64,000 nt of DNA from Actinomycetota bacterium. GTDB lineage: Bacteria; Actinomycetota; Thermoleophilia; Solirubrobacterales; 70-9. This document shows, one piece after another, positions 20,807 to 31,241 of this stretch. The position numbers and the translations under genes were made by a program. The notes beneath the pieces are model-generated. The model searched no databases, was not told the DNA's origin, and worked only from the letters and a program-made list of their open reading frames with translations. Position 1 is the first letter of the stretch. Each line of letters begins with the position of its first letter. Location of the stretch: assembly GCA_018268675.1 (NCBI GenBank), contig JAFDWB010000090.1, positions 1 to 64,000 on the forward strand, written 5' to 3'.

Positions 20807-22984
20807 TCAACGGGAGGGGGTCTTGGGGACTTCGCGCAGGGGGGCGTTGGCGGTGGTGCAGGCGAGCCGGAGCGGGCCGGTGACCTGCCAGACCGTGACC
20901 GGGCCTTCGCGGAAGAGCGGATGCACGCCACCGGCGCCGCGCAGCCAGCGGGCCTCCGGCGAGGGGATCGGGCTGCCGGGGTGGATGAAGTTGAGGAACG
21001 GCGAGGTGACCAGGTAGTTGATTTCGGCGGCGTTCACGGCGGCGCGGAAGCCGCCGCAGGTGGGGATCGCGTTGAAGGCGCCGTGGGGCCCGGTTTCGCC
21101 CAGGTAGATCACCCGGTTGGAGAGGTCGGGACCGTAGAAGCCGTAGCCGGCGAAGCCCGCGGTCGTCCCGGCCAGCCCGATCCGCGCGCCGGTGACGCCG
21201 CGCGCCCAGCGGTAGGCCTTGTCGAGGCTCATGCCGGGGATCGAGGTTTCGGCGGTGAGGTTGGCGAAGCGGTGGTTCAGGTAGTGGCGCTGGACCGGGT
21301 AGCCCAGCCCCACCGCCGCCACTGCCACCGCCGCGAGCGCGGCGGCCACGAGCCGCCCCGACAGGCCGTCGCGACGGGCGAGCCAGATCAGCGTCGGCAC
21401 CGCGACGAAGACGATCACGAAGGCGAGCGCGAAGACGCGGGCCTTGTCGTGGAGGGCCTGGTCGGGACGATCGGTGATCAGGTAGGTGAGGACGAGCGCC
21501 GCGATGAGTCCCCACTGGCGCTTCGGCCCGTCGAGGAGGCGCGGCAGCGGGACCAGGACGAGCGCGACGAGGAGCGCCGGGATGACGAAGCGGACGTTGA
21601 TCGCGAAGCCGACCGGTTCGCCCTCTGCCCCCGCCGCCCCCAGCGGCGTGACGAGGTAGGCGACCAGGCCGAGCAGCGCGACCCCGCCGAGCCAGCGGAC
21701 CAGCTTGTCGCGGCCGGAGAAGATCGCCAGCAGGCAGGCCGCGACGGCGGCGAGGAGCACCAGCGGCCAGAGCACCCCGAAGGCGTCGTGCAGGCCGGGG
21801 GCGAAGTACTGGCGCCAGATCCCGGTGTCGGTGGCGTAGTGGAGGATGTTGAAGTCGGGGCGGCCTTCCTGCAGGCGTTCCGGGTGGGGCAGGGAGATCG
21901 GCCCGAGCTTCGTCACCTCGGGCAACGGGTTGCCGGCGACGATCAGGTTGCGCAGGTACCAGTAACCGCCACCGACGAGCGCCGGGACGAACCACCAGCC
22001 CGCCGCCTTCCAGCGCCTGCCCGAGGGCGCCAGCACGAGGACCGCGACGCTGAGCGCCCCGGCCATCGCCAGCGCCGTCACCTTCGTGCCCGCCGCCAGC
22101 CCGACCGCGAGCCCCGCCGCCGCCAACGGCCACCCGTAGAGCGCGCGCGTTCGCACTTCTCCGCGTATACCGCGGCTTTCTGCGAACTCATCCGCGGGCT
22201 GGGCGTTCCAGGACTCGACCAGGATCGCGATCCCGGCGAGGAGGAGGCTCGCGGCCATCAGGTCGTTCTTGGCGGCGCCCGGCTCGCGCACGACGAGGGT
22301 GTGGCAGCCGGCGACGATCGCCGCCGCGATCACGGCCGGGACACCGCGCCCGTAGGGCCGCCCGACGCAGTAGGCGGCGAGGAAGGCGACCGCGAGCCAG
22401 CCGAAGTTGACGAAGAGGCTGAGCGTGTCGCGGCCGATCAGGAGGAAGCCGATCGCGTGGAGGAGCTCCGAGTTCTGCGGATAGAACCAGTTGACGAACA
22501 CGGTTTCGATGTGGTGCATCCCGGTCGTCGAGTGCGACTGGACCATGTCGGCGGAGAACGGCATGTGGTACCAGAGCGAGTCGAAGTTGAAGATCCCCGC
22601 GTCGAGGGCGTGCTTCGCCGTCACCGCCCAGTCGAAGACGACGATCGCGACCACGGCGATCGCGACCAGCGAGGCCCCGAGGCCGGGATCGACACCGCGC
22701 GCCGTCTGGCCGCCGCCGTGGCTGGTCGGGACCCACCGGACCGCGAGCGCGACGGCGAGGGCGGCGAGGATCAGCCACCCCGCGTAGAGCGCTCCGAACG
22801 TCCCCAGGGTCTCGCCGAGGACGGTCAGCACCCCGAACCCGACCACCCCCTCGACCAGGCGCGCCGGCGCGCCCCGCCAGCCCGGCAGCAGGCGCTCCCG
22901 CAGCGCCCAGGCGGCGTACCCGAGGGCGGCCGCGAGGACGGCGAGCTGGGCGGCCCCCAGGAGGTAGGAGCCGAGGCTAGGCAC
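20807..22984 (-). CDS. Large polytopic membrane protein, glycosyltransferase-like
   Basis: 725 aa from GTG with about 13-15 membrane helices. The loop after the first helices contains FNFDSLWYHMPF and VFVNWFYPQNSE, an acidic-aromatic loop typical of GT-C enzymes (GT39/GT83), which move sugars from polyprenyl-phosphate carriers outside the membrane. A periplasmic C-terminal domain follows (IGLAGTTAGFAGYGFYG). No family name is certain. About residues 265-277 an in-frame palindrome inserts AESRGIRGEVR in a cytoplasmic loop. Last gene of the mfd-surA-eno-divIC string, 6 bp after divIC. Confidence 0.7.
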   Translation of the reverse strand: MPSLGSYLLGAAQLAVLAAALGYAAWALRERLLPGWRGAPARLVEGVVGFGVLTVLGETLGTFGALYAGWLILAALAVALAVRWVPTSHGGGQTARGVDPGLGASLVAIAVVAIVVFDWAVTAKHALDAGIFNFDSLWYHMPFSADMVQSHSTTGMHHIETVFVNWFYPQNSELLHAIGFLLIGRDTLSLFVNFGWLAVAFLAAYCVGRPYGRGVPAVIAAAIVAGCHTLVVREPGAAKNDLMAASLLLAGIAILVESWNAQPADEFAESRGIRGEVRTRALYGWPLAAAGLAVGLAAGTKVTALAMAGALSVAVLVLAPSGRRWKAAGWWFVPALVGGGYWYLRNLIVAGNPLPEVTKLGPISLPHPERLQEGRPDFNILHYATDTGIWRQYFAPGLHDAFGVLWPLVLLAAVAACLLAIFSGRDKLVRWLGGVALLGLVAYLVTPLGAAGAEGEPVGFAINVRFVIPALLVALVLVPLPRLLDGPKRQWGLIAALVLTYLITDRPDQALHDKARVFALAFVIVFVAVPTLIWLARRDGLSGRLVAAALAAVAVAAVGLGYPVQRHYLNHRFANLTAETSIPGMSLDKAYRWARGVTGARIGLAGTTAGFAGYGFYGPDLSNRVIYLGETGPHGAFNAIPTCGGFRAAVNAAEINYLVTSPFLNFIHPGSPIPSPEARWLRGAGGVHPLFREGPVTVWQVTGPLRLACTTANAPLREVPKTPSR
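22149..22187. repeat. Imperfect palindrome inside the large membrane-protein gene
   Basis: Outer arms GTTCGCA / TGCGAAC and inner arms CCGCG / CGCGG around TATAC. Both sides resemble the intergenic palindrome at 57443 (GAGTTCGCAGAAA and GTTCGCA.TT.TCC), so it is a copy of the same element translated in frame. Confidence 0.65.
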
Positions 22985-22990
22985 GGGCGC

Positions 22991-23341
22991 TCAGTTCAGG
23001 CCGTGGAGCACGAACGGGGTTTCGCCCGCCGCGACCATCCCCTGTCGGCGCGCCTCCCCCTCGACCACGGGCGGGTGGTCGGCGGACTGGACGGCCTTGT
23101 GCAGGCGCTTGTTTTCGCGCAGCAGTTCGTGGAATTCGGCTTTTGCCGCGCTGGTCGCCTGGTAGGTCTTGAAGAGGTCGATCGCCGGGTTCAGGTAGGA
23201 GAAGGCGACCGCGAAGAGGACCAGCACCAGGGCGATCCGGCCGACGCGATCCCACTTGATGCGGCTGGCGCCGCTGCGGGCACCGGGACGGCGTTTGCGC
23301 GCCGCGGGGCGCCGTTGCGGGGGGCGACGGTTGGAGGCCAT
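22991..23341 (-). CDS. divIC: Septum formation initiator, FtsB/DivIC family
   Basis: 116 aa. A basic, disordered cytoplasmic N-terminus (RRPAARKRRPGARSG), one membrane helix (RIALVLVLFAVAFSYL), then an extracellular coiled coil (TSAAKAEFHELLRENKRLH) and a short domain with ARRQGMVAAGETPF, the usual DivIC/FtsB end. It bridges FtsL and FtsQ in the divisome. Location immediately after eno is the standard actinobacterial order and supports the call. ATG start. Confidence 0.88.
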   Translation of the reverse strand: MASNRRPPQRRPAARKRRPGARSGASRIKWDRVGRIALVLVLFAVAFSYLNPAIDLFKTYQATSAAKAEFHELLRENKRLHKAVQSADHPPVVEGEARRQGMVAAGETPFVLHGLN

Positions 23342-23377
23342 GCCCGCAGCTACGCTGCCGGCGGGCCATCTCCTTCA

Positions 23378-24685
<1,308 letters not shown>

Positions 24686-24731
24686 CTATTCGGCGCGGGG
24701 GAAACGGTGCCGCGTGGCGGCCGTGAGTGCG

Positions 24732-26138
24732 CTACTTGCCCTTTTCGCCGCCGGAATTCGCCGCGGCTTCTTCAGCCGCTTTGGTCGCGGCTTCCGAGGC
24801 TTCCGGGCTTCCGGCTGCGCCGGCGGCCCCCGCCGCGCCTTCTTTGGCGGATTTCGTCGTTTCTTCCGGATGCGGGCGCTGGACTTTCCGTTCGCCTTCC
24901 GGTTTGCTCACGCTGACCGTGCCGGGCAGGGCGGGCTGGTTCTGGACCACCGGCGCCGGGCATTCTTTGGCCGGCGTTTTCGGATTCGCTTCGTAGCAGG
25001 CTTCGGGGGCACCGGCAGGGTGGCCCGAGCCCTTGTAGTTGGCGCACTGTTCGGTCGTGAAGCCCGCCGCGCACTGGGTCCGCGCGGTCCACTTCGAGCT
25101 GAAGCCGGCGACCCATTCGGAGAAGTGCGTTTCTTCCCTTTTCTGTTTCAGGGTCGATTCGATCGTCGCTTTGACTTCTTCGAAGGTCTGGACTTTTTCC
25201 GGATGGAGCTTCACGACTTCGAGCAGGAGGTAGTTTTTTTCCTGTTTGATCGGCCCGATCAGTTCGCCGGTCGCCGCCTTGAAGATGTCTTTTTTCAGCG
25301 GTTCCGTGAGGAATTCTTCGGAGATTTCTTTCTGCAGCCCGGCCTGTGAGGCGGTCGTCGGCGAGTATTTTTTCGTCGCTTTCTTCCAGCCGGCTTCGGA
25401 GTTGTCGGCTTCCAGCGCTTTCTTCGCCGCTTCGACTTCCTTCTTGTTTTCGTTCACGATCACGCGCACGTCACGCGTCGGTTTTTTCGTGAACTGCGTC
25501 GCCTTTTCGGCTTCGTAGTAGGCCATGAGTTCCGATTCGGTGACCGGCGGCGTTTCTTTGGTGATCTTTTCGCGGATCTTGTTGGAGAGCACCTGGAGTT
25601 CGATTCGCTTCGTCACGTCTTCGTCCGTGAAGTGCGATTTTTCCTTGAATTCCTTGAAGGCTTTTTCCGTTTTGAAGCTTTCTTTTTTGACTTTCGCGAG
25701 TTCAGCTTCGACTTCTTTGTTGGTGACCTTGATCCCCAGTTCTTCCGCCTCGCCGAAGATCCAGGCCGCGTTGATCAGTTCGCCGACCGCGGATTTGTGC
25801 AGTTCTTCGGCTTTTTTCGAGCCTTCTTTCGGCGGTTTTTTCACGCCGGTCTGCGCTTCCTGCTGTTCGAGCGAGTGCTTGTAGTCGGCTTCGGAAATGT
25901 GGCCGATTTCGCTCGGGGGGCCGCTCACCAGTGCGATGTCCCCGGCGGGCACGCTCGGCGCGCCGAGCCCCTCGGCGACCGCGAAGACGACGAAGAGGCC
26001 GACGAAGACGACGGCGAACAGGACCAAGCCGAGGCGCTGCGCGCCGCCGGCGCCGCCGCTGCTCTTGCCCTGCGGCGCGCCTGATCTTTTCGGGCGGCCC
26101 CTGCCGCCAGGTCTATTTCGCCCCGATTTGGCTCCCAC
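24732..26138 (-). CDS. Membrane-anchored SurA/PrsA-like parvulin peptidyl-prolyl isomerase
   Basis: 468 aa. Basic N-terminus, one membrane anchor (RLGLVLFAVVFVGLFVVFA), a SurA-N-like helical region (VGELINAAWIFGEAEELGI), a parvulin/PpiC segment from about residue 205 (RDVRVIVNENKKEVEAAKK ... GLQKEISEEFLTEPL ... IGPIKQEKNYLLLEVVKL), then a Cys-containing region and an Ala/Glu/Lys-rich disordered tail. It assists folding of exported proteins outside the membrane. Lys and Glu are almost all AAA and GAA, lowering local GC well below the neighbours. It sits between mfd and eno in one direction. Confidence 0.85.
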   Translation of the reverse strand: MGAKSGRNRPGGRGRPKRSGAPQGKSSGGAGGAQRLGLVLFAVVFVGLFVVFAVAEGLGAPSVPAGDIALVSGPPSEIGHISEADYKHSLEQQEAQTGVKKPPKEGSKKAEELHKSAVGELINAAWIFGEAEELGIKVTNKEVEAELAKVKKESFKTEKAFKEFKEKSHFTDEDVTKRIELQVLSNKIREKITKETPPVTESELMAYYEAEKATQFTKKPTRDVRVIVNENKKEVEAAKKALEADNSEAGWKKATKKYSPTTASQAGLQKEISEEFLTEPLKKDIFKAATGELIGPIKQEKNYLLLEVVKLHPEKVQTFEEVKATIESTLKQKREETHFSEWVAGFSSKWTARTQCAAGFTTEQCANYKGSGHPAGAPEACYEANPKTPAKECPAPVVQNQPALPGTVSVSKPEGERKVQRPHPEETTKSAKEGAAGAAGAAGSPEASEAATKAAEEAAANSGGEKGK

Positions 26139-26218
26139 CGACGGGGCAGCATAGTGAAAGTCCCTTCGGCTTGGTTAAAAGTCTGCCGAGCGGGCCGAGT
26201 CACCCGGCGCAGGGCCAC

Positions 26219-29200
26219 TCACGCCGCGGCGGGCTCGGCGGCGTGCTTCGCGTCCCGGAGGCCTTCGGCCAGCGCCAGCACCGCCGCCAGCCGTTCGTCC
26301 GGGTCTCCCGGCACGCGCAGCGAGGCGGCCTGCTCGCGCCATTCGTACAGCGCCCCCTCGACCTGCTCGGAGAGCACACCGGCGCCGGTCGAGTCCAGCT
26401 CCACCCCGGTCACGGTCAGTTTGCCGCCGCGGAACTCGACCCTGCGGGCGCCCGCGAGGCCGAGCTCGATCCGCGCCCGCTGCAGCTTCAGCAGGTTCTC
26501 GGCCTGGGGCGGCAGCTGGCCGAAGCGGTCGTCGAGCTCGTCGGCGATCTGGCGCAGCTGCCCCGGCTCGCGCGCCGCGACGATGCGGCGGTGGATGTCG
26601 ATCTTCGCCGCCTCGAAAGGGACGAAGGTGGCGGGCAGGTAGGCGTCCACGGGGACGTCGAGGCGGACCGGCTCCGGCGCCTCCTCGCGCTCGCCGTCCT
26701 CGCCCGCGGCGTCGGCGACGGCCTCGTCGATCATCTGGCAGTAGAGCTCGAAGCCGACCGCGGCGACGTGCCCCGACTGCTCGTCGCCGAGCAGGTTGCC
26801 GGCGCCGCGGATGTCGAGGTCGCGCATCGCGATGCGGAAGCCGGAGCCGAGCTCGGTGTGGTCGGCGAGGGTCGAGAGGCGCGCCGCCGCGTCCTCGGTC
26901 AGCGCCTCGGCGCTCGGGTAGAGCATGTAGGCGTAGGAGCTCTCCTTCGAGCGTCCGACGCGGCCCCGGATCTGGTAGGCCTGGCTGAGACCGAGCTGGT
27001 CGGCGCGCTCGACGATCAGCGTGTTGGCGGTCGGGATGTCGAGGCCGGACTCGATGATCGTCGTCGTCACCAGCACGTCGGCCTCGCCGCGCAGGAAGGC
27101 GAGCATCGTCTCCTCCAGCTGGTGCTCGTCCATCTGCCCGTGCGCTTCGAGGAAGCGGGCGCCCGGGACGAGCGCGCGGAGGCGCTCGGCGACCTCGAAG
27201 AGCGAATCGATCCGGTTGTGGAGGACGAAGGCCTGGCCGCCGCGCTCGACCTCGCGCGAGATCGCCTTCTTCACCAGCGCCTCGTCGTAGGGGCCGACGT
27301 AGGTGCGGACCGGGCGGCGGCCCTCCGGCGGCGTCTCGATCACCGAGATGTCGCGCAGGCCGGCGAGGCTCATCTGCAGGGTGCGCGGGATCGGCGTCGC
27401 CGACATCGCCATCACGTCGACTTTCAGTTTCAGCTGGCGCAGGAGCTCCTTCTGCTTGACCCCGAAGCGCTGCTCCTCGTCGACGATCACGAGGCCGAGC
27501 TGCTTCGCGCGGACGTCGCGCGAGAGCAGGCGGTGGGTGCCGATCAGGATGTCGACCTTGCCCGCCTCGAAGTCGGCGAGGACGGCTTTGGTCTCGGCGG
27601 CGGGGCGCAGGCGGGAGACGCCCTCGACCCGGAAGGGGAGGTCGGCGAGGCGCTCGCGGAAGGTGCCCCAGTGCTGCTGGGCGAGGATCGTGGTCGGCAC
27701 CAGCATCATCACCTGGAGGCCGTCGGCGGCCGCCTTCACCGCCGCGCGCAGCGCCACCTCGGTCTTGCCGAAGCCGACGTCGCCGCAGACGAGGCGGTCC
27801 ATCGGGCGCTCCGACTCCATGTCGCCCTTGACCGCTTCGATCGCCTCGATCTGGTCGGCGGTCTCGCGGTAGGGGAAGTTCGCCTCCATCTCGATCTGCC
27901 ACTCGCCGTCGGGCGGGAAGGCGTGGCCTTTACGGGCGCGGCGCTCGGCGTAGAGGTTGAGCAGTTCGCCCGCCAGCGCGCCGGCCGCTTTGCGGGCGCG
28001 GGCCTTGAGGTTCTGCCAGCGTTTGCCGCCGAGCGCCGAGAGCGCCGGTTCGCCGCCCGCGCCGACATAACGGCTGAGCTTCGCCAGCTGTTCGGTGGGG
28101 ACGTAGACGCGGTCCTCGCCTTTGTATTCGAGGTAGAGGTAGTCGCGGGTGACGCCGCCGATCTCGCGCGTCTCGAAGCCGGCGAAGCGGGCGACGCCGT
28201 GGTCCTCGTGGACGACGTAGTCGCCGACCCGAAGCTCGGAGAAGGCGAGGCGGCCGCGGCCGCCGCCGGTCGCCGGGGTCTCCTCGGCGCGGCGGCGCCG
28301 GTGGACGAGGCGGCGGAAGGGATAGACGGCGAGTTTCAGCTCCGGGGCGACGAAGCCCTCGCGCAGCCGCGCCTCGGCGAAGGCCAGGCCGGGGTCGGGG
28401 GAGAGCCGGCCGCCCGCGAGGATCGTCGCGTCGAGGCGGTCGAGGCCGTAGCGGGCGCGCTCCGCCTCCCCCATACTGTCGAAGGCGACCACCGTGCGGT
28501 AGCCGGAGCGGACGAGTTTCTCCAGCTCCGACTCGGCCTCCTTGATCGACCGGGCGGGGCTCTCGGCGCGGGCGGCGCGGAACGCCTCCGCCTCCTCGTC
28601 GTCCTCGCCGACGGCGGTGAGGGAGAGCGCGGCGCGCTCGGTGAGGGGGGCGGCGACGTCGACATAGAGGCGGCGCGCGTCCTCGTCCTTCATCGAGGTG
28701 GTGGCGTCCTCCCAGACGTCGCGCAGGGCGGGCTCGACGTCCTCGGGGGCGGCGAGGACGACGGCGGCGTCGGCGGGGACGAGGTCGAGCGGGGCGCGGA
28801 ACTGGTCCAGCGGCAGGAGCTCCGCCAGGTCGGTGGCGCCGCCTTCGCCTTCGGCGGCCTCGAGCGCGGCGAGGGCGGCGAGCTCGCGGTGGTCGGCGTC
28901 GAGCTCGGCGGCGGGGGCGAGCTCGACCACCTCGGCCTCGCCGAGGCTCCGCTGGGTGAAGGTCGAGAACCAGCGCATCGACTCGACCTCGTCGCCGAAG
29001 AGCTCGATCCGCACGGCGCGCTCCTCGGTGGCCGGGTAGACGTCGAGGATGCCGCCGCGGACCGCGAACTGGCCGCGCTCCTCGACCTGCTCGGCCCGTT
29101 CGTACCCGGCCGCGACGAGGTCCTCGGCGACGGCGCCGAGGTCAATCTCGTCCCCCTTGGCGATTTCGAAGCCGGCGGGACGGAGCGAGGCGTCCGGGAC

Positions 29201-29608
29201 CGCCTCGGCGAGGGCGACGGCGGAGGCGACGACGATCGCGTCGGCTTCGCGCGTGAGCGCGTCGAGGGCGTCGATTCGGAGGCCGACGAGGTGCGGTGGC
29301 GGGGTGACCGACGAGGCGTACCCGGTGCCGCGCGAGGGGTAGAGGCGGACGCGCCGCGGGGTCAGGTACGCGCGCAGGTCGGCGGCGAGGTCGCGGGCGG
29401 CGCGGTCGTCGGCGGCGACCAGCAGCGCGGGACGCCCGGCGAGGCCTCGATCGTCCTCCAGCAACGCCGCCAGCAGGAGCGGGCGCAGCGTCGTCGAGGC
29501 GCGCAGCGTCACCCCCTCCCCCCCGTCCGCGGCGGCCAGCACCGCGCCAACGAGCGCGTGTACGCGCTCGTTCTCGGCGGCGAGGTCGATCAGTGGGCGA
29601 AGGCTCAT
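26219..29608 (-). CDS. mfd: Transcription-repair coupling factor
   Basis: 1129 aa from ATG at 29608 (TTG at 29617 is possible). Order of domains: UvrB-like damage module (RLYPSRGTGYASSVTPPP, EERGQFAVRGGILDVYP), RNA-polymerase-interacting CarD-like Tudor (LRVGDYVVHEDHGVARFAG, YLYLEYKGEDRVYVPT), helicase (LVCGDVGFGKTEVALRAA Walker A, DEEQRFGVKQKE, SATPIPRTLQM, QIRGRVGRSKESSYAYM) and TRCF C-terminal domain. It removes stalled RNA polymerase at lesions and recruits UvrA. Slightly short for Mfd because of a compact N-terminus. First gene of the mfd-surA-eno-divIC string. Confidence 0.97.
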   Translation of the reverse strand: MSLRPLIDLAAENERVHALVGAVLAAADGGEGVTLRASTTLRPLLLAALLEDDRGLAGRPALLVAADDRAARDLAADLRAYLTPRRVRLYPSRGTGYASSVTPPPHLVGLRIDALDALTREADAIVVASAVALAEAVPDASLRPAGFEIAKGDEIDLGAVAEDLVAAGYERAEQVEERGQFAVRGGILDVYPATEERAVRIELFGDEVESMRWFSTFTQRSLGEAEVVELAPAAELDADHRELAALAALEAAEGEGGATDLAELLPLDQFRAPLDLVPADAAVVLAAPEDVEPALRDVWEDATTSMKDEDARRLYVDVAAPLTERAALSLTAVGEDDEEAEAFRAARAESPARSIKEAESELEKLVRSGYRTVVAFDSMGEAERARYGLDRLDATILAGGRLSPDPGLAFAEARLREGFVAPELKLAVYPFRRLVHRRRRAEETPATGGGRGRLAFSELRVGDYVVHEDHGVARFAGFETREIGGVTRDYLYLEYKGEDRVYVPTEQLAKLSRYVGAGGEPALSALGGKRWQNLKARARKAAGALAGELLNLYAERRARKGHAFPPDGEWQIEMEANFPYRETADQIEAIEAVKGDMESERPMDRLVCGDVGFGKTEVALRAAVKAAADGLQVMMLVPTTILAQQHWGTFRERLADLPFRVEGVSRLRPAAETKAVLADFEAGKVDILIGTHRLLSRDVRAKQLGLVIVDEEQRFGVKQKELLRQLKLKVDVMAMSATPIPRTLQMSLAGLRDISVIETPPEGRRPVRTYVGPYDEALVKKAISREVERGGQAFVLHNRIDSLFEVAERLRALVPGARFLEAHGQMDEHQLEETMLAFLRGEADVLVTTTIIESGLDIPTANTLIVERADQLGLSQAYQIRGRVGRSKESSYAYMLYPSAEALTEDAAARLSTLADHTELGSGFRIAMRDLDIRGAGNLLGDEQSGHVAAVGFELYCQMIDEAVADAAGEDGEREEAPEPVRLDVPVDAYLPATFVPFEAAKIDIHRRIVAAREPGQLRQIADELDDRFGQLPPQAENLLKLQRARIELGLAGARRVEFRGGKLTVTGVELDSTGAGVLSEQVEGALYEWREQAASLRVPGDPDERLAAVLALAEGLRDAKHAAEPAAA

Positions 29609-29790
29609 GGCAGGCAAAGCGGCCGGATCGGGCGATCCGGCCTTCGCCTGATTCTACGAACCCGAGCTTTCGCTCTACGGTGAACCCGAACCCCGCCCCT
29701 GCGGCCGGCTCGGCCTTGAACTGGAACTTGGCCGCGGGTGTCGCGCGGACGGCGAGATACGGGTCGTCGCTCCTTTGGAGGCTCGGGCCT

Positions 29791-29830
29791 TTGCTGAGTT
29801 GAGGGCGCCCGAGCGCCTACAACTCAGCAA
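29791..29830. repeat. Intergenic palindrome between mfd and the enoyl-CoA hydratase gene
   Basis: TTGCTGAGTTG and CAACTCAGCAA (11-bp perfect arms) enclose an inner AGGGCGC/GCGCCT stem. It could terminate the echA transcript; the remaining gap 29609-29893 has no gene. One of many long palindromes in the window. Confidence 0.6.
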
Positions 29831-29893
29831 CCGGCGGGAGGCGTCTACGGAAGCGTGACTTCTTCCGCCTTCCGTCGCTCCTCCCACCTCGCA

Positions 29894-30640
29894 TCAGAAC
29901 CCGAGCCGTCGGACGTGCTCGACCTGGCCGACGCCCTCGGCGGCGGAGCGGCCCTCGATGTCGTCCCACTCGTGGAGCATGCGCTTCAGTCGGGCGACCG
30001 CCTCCGGCGGGTGCGCGGCGACCGAGGCGGCGAGGGCGAGGGCCGACTCCTCGGTGGCGGCGGCGGGGGCGACGCGGTTGACGAGGCCAAGGCGGAGGGC
30101 CTCGTCGGAACCGACCGTGCGGGAGGTGAGCAGGAGGTACTTGGCGGCGGCGAGGCCGCAGAGGGTGACGAGGCGGGCGGGGCCGACCGGCATGCCGAGG
30201 GCGGCGCCGGGGAAGCGCATGCGCAGGTTAGAGCCGCCGACCCGGAGGTCGGAGGCGATCGCGATCTCGGCGCCGCCACCGACGACGTCGCCGTGGCAGG
30301 CGGTGACGGTCGGCTTCGGGAAGGCGACGATCGTGTCGTAGAGGTCCGAGAAGAGCTGCATCCGCCGCACGTGGGCGTCGTGGTCGAGCTCCTCGCGCAC
30401 GTCGGCGCCGGCCGAGAAGCCCATGTGGTCGTCGGAGGAGAAGACGAGCACCCGGACCGCCTCGTCCCCGCGCGCCACCGCCAGGTGCTCGAGCAGCTCG
30501 CTCAGCATCTGCGTGTTGATCGCGTTGCGCGCCCGCGACCGTTCGAGGCGGATGAGCGCGACCCCGTCCTCGGCGACGGCGTAGCTCGTCACCGTCCCCG
30601 GCTCGTCGCCCGCGGCCCCGTTGTCCGGTGCGTCAGTCAT
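29894..30640 (-). CDS. Enoyl-CoA hydratase/isomerase (crotonase) family protein
   Basis: 248 aa; ATG overlaps the pth stop by 4 bp. Crotonase fold: ALIRLERSRARNAINTQML, the oxyanion-hole strand FSAGADVREEL, the second oxyanion loop THACHGDVVGGGAEIAIA-like CHGDVVGGGAEIA, and FPGAALGMPVGPARLV. The second catalytic acidic position (Glu of enoyl-CoA hydratase) is not obvious near GMPVGPAR, so the reaction may differ from hydration. Beta-oxidation or ring catabolism role likely. Translationally coupled to peptidyl-tRNA hydrolase. Confidence 0.82.
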   Translation of the reverse strand: MTDAPDNGAAGDEPGTVTSYAVAEDGVALIRLERSRARNAINTQMLSELLEHLAVARGDEAVRVLVFSSDDHMGFSAGADVREELDHDAHVRRMQLFSDLYDTIVAFPKPTVTACHGDVVGGGAEIAIASDLRVGGSNLRMRFPGAALGMPVGPARLVTLCGLAAAKYLLLTSRTVGSDEALRLGLVNRVAPAAATEESALALAASVAAHPPEAVARLKRMLHEWDDIEGRSAAEGVGQVEHVRRLGF

Positions 30641-31230
30641 CGCCCTCCCCCGGACGCTAGCCGCTCGACCAGCCGTTCGGTCTCCCGGGCGGCGTCGTCG
30701 ACCAGCGCCTCGACTTCGGCTGGGGACTCGCGGAAGCGGCCGAGGACCCAGGCGGCGACGATCTCGGGGTCGGTCGAGTCGGGGCGGCCGACGCCGATGC
30801 GGACGCGCCAGAAGTCGGCCGAGCCGAAGCCGCGTTTGAGGGACTTGAGACCGTTGTGGCCGGCGAGGCCGCCGCCCTCGCGGACGCGGATGTCGCCGAA
30901 GGGGATGTCGATCTCGTCGTGGAGGACGATCGTCCGCTCGAGCGGGGCCTTGAGGGCGCCGCGGGCGGGCCCGGCCGAGTCGCCGACCGCGTTCATGTAG
31001 GTCAGCGGCAGGAGGATCGCGACGCGAGGGCCGCCCGGGCCCGCGCGGCCCTCCCACAGCTCCCCCCTGTACTTGGAGCGCGGCTTGCCGAGGTCCCAGC
31101 GGCCGGCCAGCTCACGGGCGACGTCGAAGCCGATGTTGTGGCGGTCGCGGGCGTGCTCGGGCCCGGGGTTCCCGAGACCGACGATGAGGATCCGCTCGCC
31201 GTCCTCCTGACGACGACCGAAGAGGGACAC
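30637..31230 (-). CDS. pth: Peptidyl-tRNA hydrolase
   Basis: 197 aa. It releases stalled peptides from tRNA. All family motifs are present: ILIVGLGNPGPEHARDRHN (catalytic Asn and His), LLPLTYMNAVGDS (substrate Asn), VLHDEIDIPFGDIRV (catalytic Asp) and GLAGHNGLKSL (Asn). It lies 11 bp below rplY, the usual bacterial pairing, and overlaps echA by 4 bp. Confidence 0.96.
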   Translation of the reverse strand: MSLFGRRQEDGERILIVGLGNPGPEHARDRHNIGFDVARELAGRWDLGKPRSKYRGELWEGRAGPGGPRVAILLPLTYMNAVGDSAGPARGALKAPLERTIVLHDEIDIPFGDIRVREGGGLAGHNGLKSLKRGFGSADFWRVRIGVGRPDSTDPEIVAAWVLGRFRESPAEVEALVDDAARETERLVERLASGGGR

Positions 31231-31241
31231 GGTCGAGAGGG

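Noticed and set aside
25931-29683. 1250-codon forward frame opposite mfd
   Set aside because: Exact antisense of mfd with biased composition and no recognisable motif.
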